Positions 16,818 through 25,964 of a stretch of 64,000 nt of DNA are shown here, piece after piece (positions within the stretch are counted from its first letter, which is position 1; each line of letters opens with the position of its first letter). Source of the DNA: Polaribacter sp. Hel_I_88. GTDB lineage: Bacteria; Bacteroidota; Bacteroidia; Flavobacteriales; Flavobacteriaceae. The DNA lies in contig NZ_JHZZ01000001.1 in NCBI RefSeq assembly GCF_000687935.1, positions 620,001-684,000 of the forward strand, read 5' to 3'. Made by a program: the position numbers and the translations under genes. The notes beneath the pieces are model-generated. The model had not been told where the DNA came from, ran no database searches, and was given only the letters and a program-made list of their open reading frames with translations.

Positions 16818-18683
16818 GTGAATTATTTATCTGTAGAAAACATTTCTAAGTCTTATGGAGAAAAGGTACTTTTTGAAGACATCTCCTTTGGAATTAATAA
16901 AGATCAAAAAGTTGCTTTCGTTGCGAAAAACGGAAGTGGCAAAACTTCAATTTTAAATATTATTGCTGATTTAGATGTACCAGATTCAGGGCAAGTTGTT
17001 AGCAGAAAAGATATTAGTATTGCATATTTGGCTCAAAAGGATGATTTAAACCCCAATTTAACCATCGAAGAAACCATTTTTGCTACTGACAATAAAATTC
17101 TAAACATCGTAAATCAATATGAAAAAGCGTTGAAAAATCCTGAAGAAGCAGAAGCTTATCAAGCAGCTTTTGATTTGATGGATCAGTATAATGCTTGGGA
17201 TTTTGAAACACAATACACGCAAATTTTATCAAAATTAAAGTTAGATGATTTATCCTTAAATGTTGGAAAACTTTCTGGAGGACAAAAAAAACGTCTTTCT
17301 TTAGCAATCGTTTTAATTAACAAACCAGATTTATTAATTCTTGATGAGCCAACCAACCATTTAGATTTAGAAATGATTGAATGGTTAGAAGCGTATTTTG
17401 CTAAAGAAAAAATCACCCTTTTTATGGTAACGCACGATCGTTACTTTTTAGAACGTGTCTGTGATGAAATTTTAGAGTTAGATGAAGGTAAAATCTACAA
17501 ATACAAAGGTAATTATTCTTACTATCTTCAAAATAAAGAAGAGCGATTAGCTTTAGAAGCAACCAATTTAGGAAAAGCAAAAAGTTTATTTAAAAAAGAA
17601 TTGGAGTGGATGCGTAAGCAACCTAAAGCAAGAACAACAAAATCAAAATCTAGAATTGATGATTTTCATCAAATTAAAGACAAAGCACATCAACGTAGAA
17701 AAGACCATAAAGTTCAGTTAGAAATTAATATGGAACGTTTAGGTAGCAAGATTTTAGAACTTCATAAATTGCAAAAATCGTTTGGTGATAAAGTTATTTT
17801 AGATGGTTTCGATTATGTTTTTAAACGTGGAGAACGTATTGGAATTATTGGTAAAAACGGAACAGGAAAATCTTCTTTCTTAAATATTATTACAGAAAAA
17901 GCACCTGTTGATGGTGGAAAAGTTGTGGTTGGAGAAACCATAAAATTCGGTTATTATACGCAATCTGGAATCACCATAAAAGAGGGACAAAAAGTAATTG
18001 AAGTTGTAAAAGAATTTGGTGAATATATTCCACTTACTAAAGGTAGAAAAATCTCGGCATCGCAATTATTAGAACGTTTTTTGTTTGATAAAAAGAAACA
18101 ATATGATTTTGTTGAAAAACTTTCTGGTGGTGAGCAAAAGCGTTTGTATTTATGTGCTGTTTTAATCCAGAATCCTAACTTTTTAATTTTAGATGAGCCA
18201 ACCAACGATTTAGATGTGGTAACTTTAAATGTTTTAGAAGAGTTTTTATTAGATTACCCTGGAAATTTATTGGTAGTTTCTCACGATCGTTATTTTATGG
18301 ATAAAATTGTTGATGCTCTTTTCGTTTTTAGGGGAGAAGGTGTTGTGGAGAATTTTCCTGGAAATTATTCTGATTTTAGAGCGTATGAAAACTCTAATGA
18401 AGCAGAAGAAGCACCTGTAGAAAAAGTGATCGAAAAAAAGGTTGAAGAGAAAAAGAAATCAAAAAACGCCTTGAGTTTCGATGAAAAAAGAGAATTTGGT
18501 GCTTTAGAAGTTGAAATTGAAAGGCTACAAAAAAGAAAACTGACTATAGAAAATCAATTTTTAAATGTAGAAATTGCAACAGACGATATCCCTAAAAAAT
18601 CTGAAGAATTACAAGAAATCACCAATGAATTAGAAGAAAAAGAGGAACGTTGGCTAGAGCTATCAATGAAGTTAGAAGATTAG
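16818..18683 (+). CDS. ABC-F family ATPase (Uup-like)
   Basis: A 621-residue soluble protein with two ABC cassettes and no membrane domain. Cassette one has Walker A AKNGSGKTS (about 35-43), LSGGQKKRLSL and LLILDEPTNHLD. Cassette two has GKNGTGKSS (about 344-352), LSGGEQKRLYL and LDEPTNDLD. A charged linker follows, then a C-terminal coiled coil (about 550-621), the arrangement of Uup. ABC-F proteins act on the ribosome or on branched nucleic acids; this subfamily is linked to ribosome function and transposon excision. The start is GTG at 16818, since no ATG precedes it in frame. A lipoprotein gene begins 4 bp downstream. Confidence 0.95.
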   Translation: MNYLSVENISKSYGEKVLFEDISFGINKDQKVAFVAKNGSGKTSILNIIADLDVPDSGQVVSRKDISIAYLAQKDDLNPNLTIEETIFATDNKILNIVNQYEKALKNPEEAEAYQAAFDLMDQYNAWDFETQYTQILSKLKLDDLSLNVGKLSGGQKKRLSLAIVLINKPDLLILDEPTNHLDLEMIEWLEAYFAKEKITLFMVTHDRYFLERVCDEILELDEGKIYKYKGNYSYYLQNKEERLALEATNLGKAKSLFKKELEWMRKQPKARTTKSKSRIDDFHQIKDKAHQRRKDHKVQLEINMERLGSKILELHKLQKSFGDKVILDGFDYVFKRGERIGIIGKNGTGKSSFLNIITEKAPVDGGKVVVGETIKFGYYTQSGITIKEGQKVIEVVKEFGEYIPLTKGRKISASQLLERFLFDKKKQYDFVEKLSGGEQKRLYLCAVLIQNPNFLILDEPTNDLDVVTLNVLEEFLLDYPGNLLVVSHDRYFMDKIVDALFVFRGEGVVENFPGNYSDFRAYENSNEAEEAPVEKVIEKKVEEKKKSKNALSFDEKREFGALEVEIERLQKRKLTIENQFLNVEIATDDIPKKSEELQEITNELEEKEERWLELSMKLED

Positions 18684-18687
18684 AAAA

Positions 18688-19059
18688 ATGAGAAAAGAGT
18701 TTTTATTATTTTTATTTATAATTGCTGTTTGTTGTTCAAAAGACAAAGAATGTTCAGATTTTAAAACTGGAACTTTTGAATATTCTAATCAGTTATACAA
18801 TGGGTTAAAAGTTGTTCGAACAGATTCTACTCAAATAGAAAAAAGTATCAAAAATGGATTAGAAATACATAGTTCAATAAAATGGATTGATGATTGTAAT
18901 TATGTTTTAACAATAACAAAAGTACTAAATGAAAATTTAGATAGTATTATTGGAAAAAAATTCACAGTCGAAATTATAGAAACTAAATTAGATAGATATA
19001 GGTTAAAATCTAAAAGTGATGCTGGTGACATGGAGTTAGAGTTAATTAAACTTAAATAA
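18688..19059 (+). CDS. Small lipoprotein, conserved hypothetical
   Basis: A 123-residue lipoprotein. The signal peptide ends in a lipobox at about residues 13-16 (AVCC), and the mature part begins SKDKECSDFKTGTFEY. The FKTG-F-Y motif and the closing beta-rich segment (MELELIKLK) resemble a group of small flavobacterial lipoproteins that are sometimes mislabelled as DNA topoisomerase IV; I see no topoisomerase feature. It begins 4 bp after the ABC-F gene, so they are probably co-transcribed, and ends before a strong terminator. Function unknown. Confidence 0.7.
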   Translation: MRKEFLLFLFIIAVCCSKDKECSDFKTGTFEYSNQLYNGLKVVRTDSTQIEKSIKNGLEIHSSIKWIDDCNYVLTITKVLNENLDSIIGKKFTVEIIETKLDRYRLKSKSDAGDMELELIKLK

Positions 19060-19130
19060 CTTTTGTACTAAAATTACTAAGCAGCTTAAAAGACCTTAAT
19101 TACTAAATTACATTTCAGCTAAAATTTAAA

Positions 19131-19163
19131 AAACCTCAAAGGTTTTAAAAACCTTTGAGGTTT
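19131..19163. terminator. Bidirectional intrinsic terminator
   Basis: Arms AAACCTCAAAGGT (19131-19143) and ACCTTTGAGGTTT (19151-19163) pair perfectly with A/T-rich flanks, between the convergent lipoprotein and exonuclease genes. Confidence 0.85.
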
Positions 19164-19171
19164 GATACTTT

Positions 19172-19888
19172 TTAAACACTTACAATATCTTTATCTTCAA
19201 TTAAATCCTCATTATTAAAACGCAATAAAATTTGTGCAACTGCAATGGTGTCTTTTTCACAATAGGTTACGATTCTTTGGATGTTTTTTTCTTTGTAATA
19301 CACAGTTGCTACTTCACTTCCATCAATATCGTCTTTTGGAGAAGGAATTCCTAAAATAGACGTTAATAACTTTAAAGAGGTATAATGTTTATAATCACCA
19401 AATTTCCACAATTCTAAAGTGTCTATATGTGGAACTTCCCAAGGTTTTTTCCCAAATAAATTTAGTTTTTTAGGAAGTTCTATTTTATGAATAATCATAC
19501 GTCTTGCTATAAACGGAAAATCGAATTCCTTTCCATTGTGTGCACAAAGTACATTGTCTTTTTTGGTGAAATGTTTATCTAATAAAACTTTAAATTCTGA
19601 TAATAATTTATGTTCGTCATCACCAAAAAAAGAGGTAACTCTAAGTTGTTTTTTTGTTTCAACATCAACAAAATACCCAACTGAAATACAGATTATTTTA
19701 CCAAATTCTGCCCAAATACCTGCTCTATCATAAAATTCGGCTGCTGTTTGTTCATCCTTTCTTTGGTATTGCGTTTTCTTCTTAAAAAGCTCTTGTGTTT
19801 CTTTTGATAATTCCTCCCAACTTTCTTCTTGAGGAACTGTTTCTATATCTAAAAACAGAATATTATTTAATTTATACGTAAGATTCAT
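19172..19888 (-). CDS. 3'-5' exonuclease, PolB-exonuclease-like DEDD family
   Basis: A 238-residue DEDD-type nuclease related to the exonuclease domain of family B DNA polymerases (DNA_pol_B_exo2). Motif I is LFLDIETVPQ with Asp and Glu, motif II is CAHNGKEFDFPFI, and motif III is VTYCEKDTIAVAQ with the last Asp. It removes nucleotides from 3' ends; the natural substrate in Flavobacteriia is unknown. It is a single gene facing the lipoprotein gene across a shared terminator and lies downstream of the T9SS gene, from which it is separated by another terminator. Confidence 0.92.
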   Translation of the reverse strand: MNLTYKLNNILFLDIETVPQEESWEELSKETQELFKKKTQYQRKDEQTAAEFYDRAGIWAEFGKIICISVGYFVDVETKKQLRVTSFFGDDEHKLLSEFKVLLDKHFTKKDNVLCAHNGKEFDFPFIARRMIIHKIELPKKLNLFGKKPWEVPHIDTLELWKFGDYKHYTSLKLLTSILGIPSPKDDIDGSEVATVYYKEKNIQRIVTYCEKDTIAVAQILLRFNNEDLIEDKDIVSV

Positions 19889-19921
19889 AGCGTTCTTTTT
19901 TCATAAATATAGTGAAAAAAG

Positions 19922-19950
19922 AAAAAGCTCTGAAAAAATCAGAGCTTTTT
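19922..19950. terminator. Intrinsic terminator after the T9SS-exported gene
   Basis: AAAAAGCTCTGA and TCAGAGCTTTTT pair perfectly around five bases, 22 bp downstream of the T9SS gene stop. Confidence 0.85.
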
Positions 19951-19971
19951 AAAATTTAAAAAATCAATAAT

Positions 19972-21858
19972 TTATTTAATTACTAATTTTGAAGTTGCTG
20001 TTTTAGTTCCTTCTGTTACTTTTAAAATATATAAACCAGCAGAAATTGTAGGAATATCAAAAGTTGACTTTGAATCGGAAAAAGAAGTAGCAAATACTTT
20101 TTTTCCTAAAACATTATATATTTCCACTTCTTTTTTATCAGTACTATTGGTAGTAATTGTAAAACTTTTATTTGTTACAGGGTTTGGGTATGTTGCAAAA
20201 CCTTCGATTTCATTTTTTACTATACTTAATGTAAAGCTATTTGCAGCACCTGGAGTTCCTAAATCTCCGTTAGCAATAATCTCTTGCGTTGCTTCTCCCC
20301 AATTAGCACCATTGTCATTATCAGTAGCAGAATATTTATCAGTAGCTAATTCCATACTTGCTCCATTTGGATCTGGAAAAGTTGCTCCATCATCCCAAGA
20401 AACACCATCAATTATATTTCCTCCACACTCTAATGCAATTGAATCAGAACCGTTTCCTAAAAATATTTTAGAATCATATTGATAGTCTACTGTAACACCC
20501 CCATTTGTAGAAATATCTGCGTTTTCACCAAATACAACATATCCGTTTGCAGGAACAATTAAAGATGTTTTTATAATATCATCTTTAGAATCTGTCGTTA
20601 AAGATTTAATCGTCCAACCTTGTAATTCTATTGGAGAGTTTGTTGTATTATAAACTTCAAAATACTCACCATTATCATCAGATACTGCACTAGGGTTTTG
20701 CATAATTTCTGTAATAATCAAAGCGCCAACTGCAGAACAAGTAGCGTCTGGTAAACAAACTGCACTTGAAATACTTCTTGTAATATCACAATTACTATTT
20801 GTTACATCTCCTTTTAAGGTAAACTCGATATCTGTACCTTCTGGAATATTTGAAATCGTAATTGTTCCAGAAGCAGAAGTAGACGGATTGTCTCCACCAA
20901 TTGTACCAAAATCTGAAGTTAACGTGTATGTAGAAGTATTACCTCCAGTAAAAGGTATAGAAACATTGTAGGTATCTTCTCCAGTTGTATTAGCATCACA
21001 AAGAGTAACTGCAGCATCTAAAGTTATGTTACATGGAAATTCAACATAAAAAGTTATAGTTGATTCTACTTTTGGTGATAAAGATGCTCCACTATTATCA
21101 ACTAACTCTGCAGTTACTTCATAAGTAGTTCCTGGTTCTGCATTATCTATATCAGGTCCAGTTGTAGAAAATATATTCGCAGTTCCGTCAACTACGCCGT
21201 TTTTCTTTAAAGTTCCTAAAATATATCCATCTCCACTGTTATCGGACATTTCTGAACCATTATCTCCAGAAAGTGTAAAATTTAAAACATTAAAACTAAT
21301 TGGAATTGTAGTAGTTTCTGCAGGAAAAACTGCATTATCTTCTGGTGATATAATAGCAATTGTAGGATCTGAAGTAAAAGCATTTAAACTAATATTTCTT
21401 AAACGAACTCCTCTCCCACTTTCTCCATTGTTTGAGATGCGTATTTGTACTTGATTAGAAAGACTAGATATCGTGAATGTACCCCCATCTATATAAGAAG
21501 AGCTTGTTGTAACTGTTCCTAAACCCAAATCATTAAAAGTCGTTCCTCCATCAGTAGAAACTTCAATTTTTGCTTGATTATGAGTTCCACTTCCAAAAGA
21601 AGCCACATCCAATTTAAACTCTGCTGTAGCGTATGAAGATAAATCAATTGAAGTAGAAGTTATAATATCTGATGGTGAACCAGCATCTACAACATAATAA
21701 GAACCTTTATCAATATCATTAGTTGAAACGTTATTTGTACCAACCCAACCAGTAGGAAGTGCTCCTCCTCCAGCAAGATTAAATATTTCTGTTTGTCCAA
21801 AAGACAAAAAACTAAAACAGAAAGTAAAAATTAAAGTAAATAAGTAATTTTTTTTCAT
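19972..21858 (-). CDS. T9SS-exported protein with lamin-tail domain
   Basis: A 628-residue secreted protein with a signal peptide (1-21, ending LSFGQ). The N-terminal region of about 150 residues has the choice-of-anchor/adhesin-like beta pattern (VDAGSPSDIITSTSIDLSS), and mid-region beta repeats follow. A lamin-tail domain (LTD) begins at about 377 (ALIITEIMQNPSAVSDDNG, WTIKS, VVFGENAD, GVSWDDG). The last 80 residues are a type A T9SS sorting domain (FATYPNPVTNKSFTI, YNVLGKKV, GLYILKV, KLVIK). It should be exported across the outer membrane and anchored or released. No nuclease domain is present, although LTDs often accompany secreted nucleases. Confidence 0.93.
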   Translation of the reverse strand: MKKNYLFTLIFTFCFSFLSFGQTEIFNLAGGGALPTGWVGTNNVSTNDIDKGSYYVVDAGSPSDIITSTSIDLSSYATAEFKLDVASFGSGTHNQAKIEVSTDGGTTFNDLGLGTVTTSSSYIDGGTFTISSLSNQVQIRISNNGESGRGVRLRNISLNAFTSDPTIAIISPEDNAVFPAETTTIPISFNVLNFTLSGDNGSEMSDNSGDGYILGTLKKNGVVDGTANIFSTTGPDIDNAEPGTTYEVTAELVDNSGASLSPKVESTITFYVEFPCNITLDAAVTLCDANTTGEDTYNVSIPFTGGNTSTYTLTSDFGTIGGDNPSTSASGTITISNIPEGTDIEFTLKGDVTNSNCDITRSISSAVCLPDATCSAVGALIITEIMQNPSAVSDDNGEYFEVYNTTNSPIELQGWTIKSLTTDSKDDIIKTSLIVPANGYVVFGENADISTNGGVTVDYQYDSKIFLGNGSDSIALECGGNIIDGVSWDDGATFPDPNGASMELATDKYSATDNDNGANWGEATQEIIANGDLGTPGAANSFTLSIVKNEIEGFATYPNPVTNKSFTITTNSTDKKEVEIYNVLGKKVFATSFSDSKSTFDIPTISAGLYILKVTEGTKTATSKLVIK

Positions 21859-21884
21859 ATTGTAAAATTTAAATGGTTAAGCAT

Positions 21885-21892
21885 CAAAGTTA
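21885..21892 (-). promoter_or_regulatory. -7 promoter box (TAACTTTG) for the T9SS-exported gene
   Basis: Perfect TAnnTTTG on the minus strand, 26 bp before the ATG. Confidence 0.45.
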
Positions 21893-22053
21893 AAAAAATA
21901 AAATGCCTTTTCACTTTTTTAAAATTAATTTATTGTTATGATTAAAAAATTACAAATCATTAAATTATAAGCTTGTATATAATCCTAATATTAACGAATT
22001 GTAAAATTAGCTATCAAAAACCATACATTTACTAAAATTAGATTTTAAAACCC

Positions 22054-22061
22054 TATTTTTG
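22054..22061 (+). promoter_or_regulatory. -7 promoter box (TATTTTTG) for the two-component operon
   Basis: Perfect TAnnTTTG, 24 bp before the response-regulator ATG. Confidence 0.5.
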
Positions 22062-22085
22062 ATATGTACTTATTATTAAATAACT

Positions 22086-22784
22086 ATGAATAAAAGCGAT
22101 ATTAAAATTTTATTAGTTGATGATGAGCCAGATATTTTAGAAATTGTTGGCTACAATTTAAGAAATGAAGGCTATCAAACTTTTACTGCAGAAAATGGAC
22201 TAGAAGCTATAAAATCTGCAAAAAAGAATATGCCTCATCTAATTTTATTAGATATTATGATGCCAGAAATGGATGGAATTGAAGCTTGTGAAAAAATCAG
22301 AAAAATAAAATCTCTAGAAAACGTACTCATCGCTTTTTTAACTGCAAGAGGTGAAGATTACTCTCAGGTTGCTGGTTTTGAAGCTGGAGCTGACGACTAT
22401 ATTACAAAACCTATAAAACCAAAGGTTTTAGTAAGTAAAATAAAGTCTTTATTAAGAAGATTAAAATCTGAAAAAGAAAGTGAAGATTCTCTTAAAATTG
22501 GAGATATTGTAATTGATAGAGATGAATATGTGGTTTATAAAGCTGGAGAAAAAATTTCGCTCCCTAGAAAAGAATTCGAACTATTTTCTTTGTTAACCTC
22601 TAGACCAGGAAAAGTTTTTAAAAGAGAGGTTATTTTAGATACAGTTTGGGGTAATGAAGTTGTTGTTGGTGGCAGAACTATTGATGTTCATATTAGAAAA
22701 CTCCGAGAAAAAATTGGCGATAATCACTTTAAAACGGTAAAGGGAGTTGGCTATAAATTTGTTTTGCTAGAAAAAGAAAAGTAA
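22086..22784 (+). CDS. OmpR/PhoB-type response regulator
   Basis: A 232-residue regulator. The receiver domain (1-120) has the acidic pocket VDDEPD, the phospho-acceptor Asp56 in LILLDIMMPEMDG, Thr in FLTARG and Lys in ITKPIKP. The C-terminal winged helix (about 135-230) carries the OmpR/PhoB recognition region (GRTIDVHIRKLREKIG). It should be phosphorylated by the kinase encoded 11 bp downstream and then bind DNA. It resembles the PhoB/RprY type found in Bacteroidota; no phosphate genes are adjacent, so the signal is unknown. Confidence 0.95.
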   Translation: MNKSDIKILLVDDEPDILEIVGYNLRNEGYQTFTAENGLEAIKSAKKNMPHLILLDIMMPEMDGIEACEKIRKIKSLENVLIAFLTARGEDYSQVAGFEAGADDYITKPIKPKVLVSKIKSLLRRLKSEKESEDSLKIGDIVIDRDEYVVYKAGEKISLPRKEFELFSLLTSRPGKVFKREVILDTVWGNEVVVGGRTIDVHIRKLREKIGDNHFKTVKGVGYKFVLLEKEK

Positions 22785-22795
22785 AACCAAACCAA

Positions 22796-23836
22796 TTGAA
22801 ACTAAAAAAAACATATTCCTACGCACTTTGGTCTGCACTTTATTTAACACTGCTTAGTGTAGCTATTGCAACTGTAACATATTATGTAATAACTGAGCAT
22901 TTTGGTTATATCACCATCATTTTTTCAATTATTATACTTTTTATAATTTCTTTTTTTATCACTCAATATAGAGCTGAACATTTTATATACAGAAGGTTAA
23001 AAAAATTATATCAAGAAGTATCCATTTTAAATGTAAACGACCTAAAAAGAGATTCTGCAACTACAGATATTGACAAATTATCTAAAAGTATGCAGAAATT
23101 TGTAGAAGGAAAACGATTGGAAATCAAAAGCTTAACAGAAAGAGATTCTTTTAGGCGTGATTTTCTTGGTAATGTTGCTCACGAATTAAAAACACCCTTA
23201 TTTACAGTTCAAGGTTATATTCTTACCTTATTAGAAGGTGCTATTAATGATAAACAAATACGCATGAAGTATTTGGATAGAGCAAACAAAGGTGTAGAAA
23301 GATTGGTTGCTGTGATTAAAGATTTAGATATGATTGCTAAATTAGAAAACGATGGTTTAAAATTAAATACAGAGGTTTTTAATATTCTTGAATTGATTCA
23401 AAATGTGTTCGATTTATTTGAAATGAAAGCCAAAAAAAGGAACATTACGTTACGATTTGATAAAGTTTATGAATTTCCTGTTTTTGTAAAAGGTGATATT
23501 GAAAAAATTGAACAGGTTCTTATCAACCTTATTGTAAATTCTATAAAATACGGAAAACCAAATGGCACCACTATTTTAGGAGTAGATGATTTTAATGATA
23601 AAAAGTTTATTGTTAAAGTAATTGATAATGGTGAAGGTATTAATAAAGAACATTTACCACGTTTATTTGAACGTTTTTATAGAGTAGATCAAAGTAGATC
23701 TCGAGAACAAGGAGGCTCTGGCTTAGGACTTTCTATTGTAAAACATATTGTGGAAGCTCATAATCAAAAAATACTACTTAAAAGTACTTTTGGAAAAGGT
23801 TCGGAATTTTCATTTACGCTTGAAAAACCTAAATAA
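22796..23836 (+). CDS. PhoR-like sensor histidine kinase
   Basis: A 346-residue membrane kinase with two adjacent membrane helices (about 10-31 and 38-57) and hardly any periplasmic loop. A HAMP/linker-like segment follows, then HisKA with the phospho-acceptor His129 (FLGNVAHELKTPL). The HATPase domain has N box (NLIVNSIKYGKP), G1 (DNGEGI), F box (LFERFYRVD) and G2 (GGSGLGLSIV). The start is TTG at 22796, 11 bp after the regulator stop. With almost no sensing loop it probably detects signals in the membrane or via a partner. Convergent with purD, 10 bp apart. Confidence 0.94.
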   Translation: MKLKKTYSYALWSALYLTLLSVAIATVTYYVITEHFGYITIIFSIIILFIISFFITQYRAEHFIYRRLKKLYQEVSILNVNDLKRDSATTDIDKLSKSMQKFVEGKRLEIKSLTERDSFRRDFLGNVAHELKTPLFTVQGYILTLLEGAINDKQIRMKYLDRANKGVERLVAVIKDLDMIAKLENDGLKLNTEVFNILELIQNVFDLFEMKAKKRNITLRFDKVYEFPVFVKGDIEKIEQVLINLIVNSIKYGKPNGTTILGVDDFNDKKFIVKVIDNGEGINKEHLPRLFERFYRVDQSRSREQGGSGLGLSIVKHIVEAHNQKILLKSTFGKGSEFSFTLEKPK

Positions 23837-23846
23837 ATAAAGAGTT

Positions 23847-25121
23847 TTACATTAAATCGAAACCAATATCTTTTCTGTAATTCATGTTTTCAAAATTGAT
23901 TTGATCAATACTATTGTAACTCTTTTTTAAAGCATCTTGAATGGTGTCTCCAAAAGACGTTATTGCCAAAACTCTACCTCCACTTGTAACTACTTTATTA
24001 TTATTAATAGTAGTTCCTGCATGATATACAGTAGATTCGCTAATATTTTCAAAACCTGTAATTTCTTTATTTTTTTGATAAGCTTCTGGGTAACCACCAG
24101 ACACCAACATTACAGTTGTTGCAATTTTATCTGACACAGAAAACGATTTTTCATGTAAGGTTTGATTTGCAACACCTTCAAACAAATCAAATAAATCTGA
24201 ATCTATTCTTGGCAAAACAACTTCAGTTTCAGGATCGCCCATTCTTACATTATATTCAACCACAGATGGATTTCCATGATCATTCATCAAACCAATAAAA
24301 ATAAAGCCTCTATAATCAATTCCGTCTTTTTGTAAACCTAAAATGGTAGGTTTTACTACTAGTTCTTCAACTTTATCTAAAAAAACTTTGTCTGCAAAAG
24401 GTACAGGAGAAATTGCACCCATTCCACCAGTATTTAGACCTGTATCTCCTTCTCCAATTCTTTTATAATCTTTTGCTGATGGTAAAATTTTATAGCTTTT
24501 TCCATCTGTCAAAACAAAAACAGAAAGCTCAATTCCTTTTAAAAACTCTTCGATAACCACTGTAGATGAAGCTTCTCCAAATTTTTGATTCGAAACCATT
24601 TCTTCTAACTCAGCTTTTGCTTCTTCTAAAGAATTTAAGATTAAAACGCCTTTCCCAGCAGCCAAACCATCTGCTTTTAAAACAAAAGGTGGCTCTAAAG
24701 TTTCTAAAAAAACATAGCCATCGTTTAAATTATCTTTTGTAAAAGATTTATATTTTGCAGTTGGAACTCCATGTTTTTGCATGAATTGTTTTGAGAAATC
24801 TTTACTACCTTCTAACAAAGCTCCATCTTTTTTAGGACCAATTATTGGAATATTTTTCAATTCATTATCAGCTAAAAAGAAATCATGAACACCATTTACT
24901 AAAGGTGCTTCTGGCCCCACAACTACCATTTTAATATCGTTCTTTAAAACAACTTCTTTAACTGCGTTAAAATCTGTTGGATTGATATTGATATTTTTGG
25001 CAATAGCATGAGTTCCTGCGTTTCCTGGAGCTACAAAAAGTTGTGTTACTTTATTACTTTTATAAAGTTTTAAAGCAAAAGCGTGTTCTCTACCTCCAGA
25101 ACCTAAAATAAGTACATTCAT
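23847..25121 (-). CDS. purD: Phosphoribosylamine-glycine ligase
   Basis: The second enzyme of de novo purine synthesis, joining phosphoribosylamine and glycine with ATP. The 424-residue length is standard. Visible features are VLILGSGGREHAFA at the N-terminus, VVGPEAPLVNGV, the ATP-grasp region (PFVLKADGLAAGKGVLI, GDTGLNTGGMGAISPVP) and EYNVRMGDPETEVVLPR. A single gene with its own -7 box 22 bp upstream; the leader is too short for a purine riboswitch. Confidence 0.97.
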   Translation of the reverse strand: MNVLILGSGGREHAFALKLYKSNKVTQLFVAPGNAGTHAIAKNININPTDFNAVKEVVLKNDIKMVVVGPEAPLVNGVHDFFLADNELKNIPIIGPKKDGALLEGSKDFSKQFMQKHGVPTAKYKSFTKDNLNDGYVFLETLEPPFVLKADGLAAGKGVLILNSLEEAKAELEEMVSNQKFGEASSTVVIEEFLKGIELSVFVLTDGKSYKILPSAKDYKRIGEGDTGLNTGGMGAISPVPFADKVFLDKVEELVVKPTILGLQKDGIDYRGFIFIGLMNDHGNPSVVEYNVRMGDPETEVVLPRIDSDLFDLFEGVANQTLHEKSFSVSDKIATTVMLVSGGYPEAYQKNKEITGFENISESTVYHAGTTINNNKVVTSGGRVLAITSFGDTIQDALKKSYNSIDQINFENMNYRKDIGFDLM

Positions 25122-25143
25122 GTTTATTGTTTTGTTAGGATTG

Positions 25144-25151
25144 CAAATATA
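25144..25151 (-). promoter_or_regulatory. -7 promoter box (TATATTTG) for purD
   Basis: Perfect TAnnTTTG on the minus strand, 22 bp before the purD ATG. Confidence 0.5.
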
Positions 25152-25225
25152 TTTTAATTTCTTTGGATACTAAATTTATGAAGGAATTGAATTTTAGGAA
25201 TTTTATCTTTTGAGAAAAAATGAAG

Positions 25226-25963
25226 CTAAAACCCCCATTTTAAAAAGTATTTTATGGCTGATGAAGTGTGTCTGAAAAATAATTTTATACTTTTTGATGA
25301 ACCTTGTTGATGGTGATGAACAATTTCAACTTTTGGATAGTAAAGAATTTTTTTACCTAAATTATCAATTTTCCTACAAATATCAGCATCTTCCATATAC
25401 AGAAAAAAACGTTCATCAAAACCTTTAATCAATTTAAAATCTTTTGTTTTAAAAAGCATAAAACACCCATGAATAAATTCAGGATAAAATGGTTTTTCTA
25501 TATTTTGATTTCTATATTCATTTTTAAAAAGTTGGGTTTTAGAAATCTTAAGCTTTCTATTTATCAAGTCAAAAAAAGTAGGATGCTTTCTGCAAACATA
25601 TTGGGTTTCCTTATTAGGATAAACTACTTTAGGTGTAATAAAAGATACATCATTTAAATTAGATATTTCTTTTATTAAAGTTGGAATTACATCCGAAGTA
25701 AACACTACGTCAGGATTTAAAATTAAATGAAAATCTGATTCTATTTTGTTTAATACTAAATTGTGGGCTGCACCAAATCCAATATTTTCACCAACAAAGA
25801 AATATTCAATTTCTGGATTGTTAAAATGTTTTTCTAAAATATTAGAAGGAGAATTATCGATTAAAAAAAGCTTTTTTTTTAGTGGTGTTTTTAAAAAAGA
25901 ATCAATCGTTTTTTGAAGTATTTCTAAATTTTCGTTATATAAAACAATTGCTGCAGTTATCAT
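25226..25963 (-). CDS. GT2 glycosyltransferase, rhamnosyltransferase-like
   Basis: A 245-residue GT-A fold enzyme: AAIVLYNENLEILQKTI at the N-terminus, GENIGFGAAHNL, LNPDVVF in the DxD position, and FIHGCFMLFKTKDF followed by DERFFLYMEDADICRKI, the hallmark of the WbbL/RfbF-type rhamnosyltransferases. It should transfer a sugar, plausibly a dTDP-activated deoxysugar since rfbABC lies in the same locus, to a lipid-linked glycan on the cytoplasmic face. It is the last gene of the polysaccharide locus and starts 1 bp after the sugar phosphotransferase stop. Confidence 0.88.
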   Translation of the reverse strand: MITAAIVLYNENLEILQKTIDSFLKTPLKKKLFLIDNSPSNILEKHFNNPEIEYFFVGENIGFGAAHNLVLNKIESDFHLILNPDVVFTSDVIPTLIKEISNLNDVSFITPKVVYPNKETQYVCRKHPTFFDLINRKLKISKTQLFKNEYRNQNIEKPFYPEFIHGCFMLFKTKDFKLIKGFDERFFLYMEDADICRKIDNLGKKILYYPKVEIVHHHQQGSSKSIKLFFRHTSSAIKYFLKWGF

Positions 25964-25964
25964 T

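Noticed and set aside
18688..19059. Calling the small lipoprotein a DNA topoisomerase IV subunit
   Set aside because: Related small proteins carry that label in databases as I recall, but this 123-residue lipoprotein has no topoisomerase motif.
20147..20482. A 111-residue plus-strand frame
   Set aside because: Antisense shadow of the T9SS-exported gene, whose sorting domain and lamin-tail domain are clear.
25122..25143. A riboswitch before purD
   Set aside because: Only about 22 bp separate the -7 box from the ATG; no aptamer can fit.
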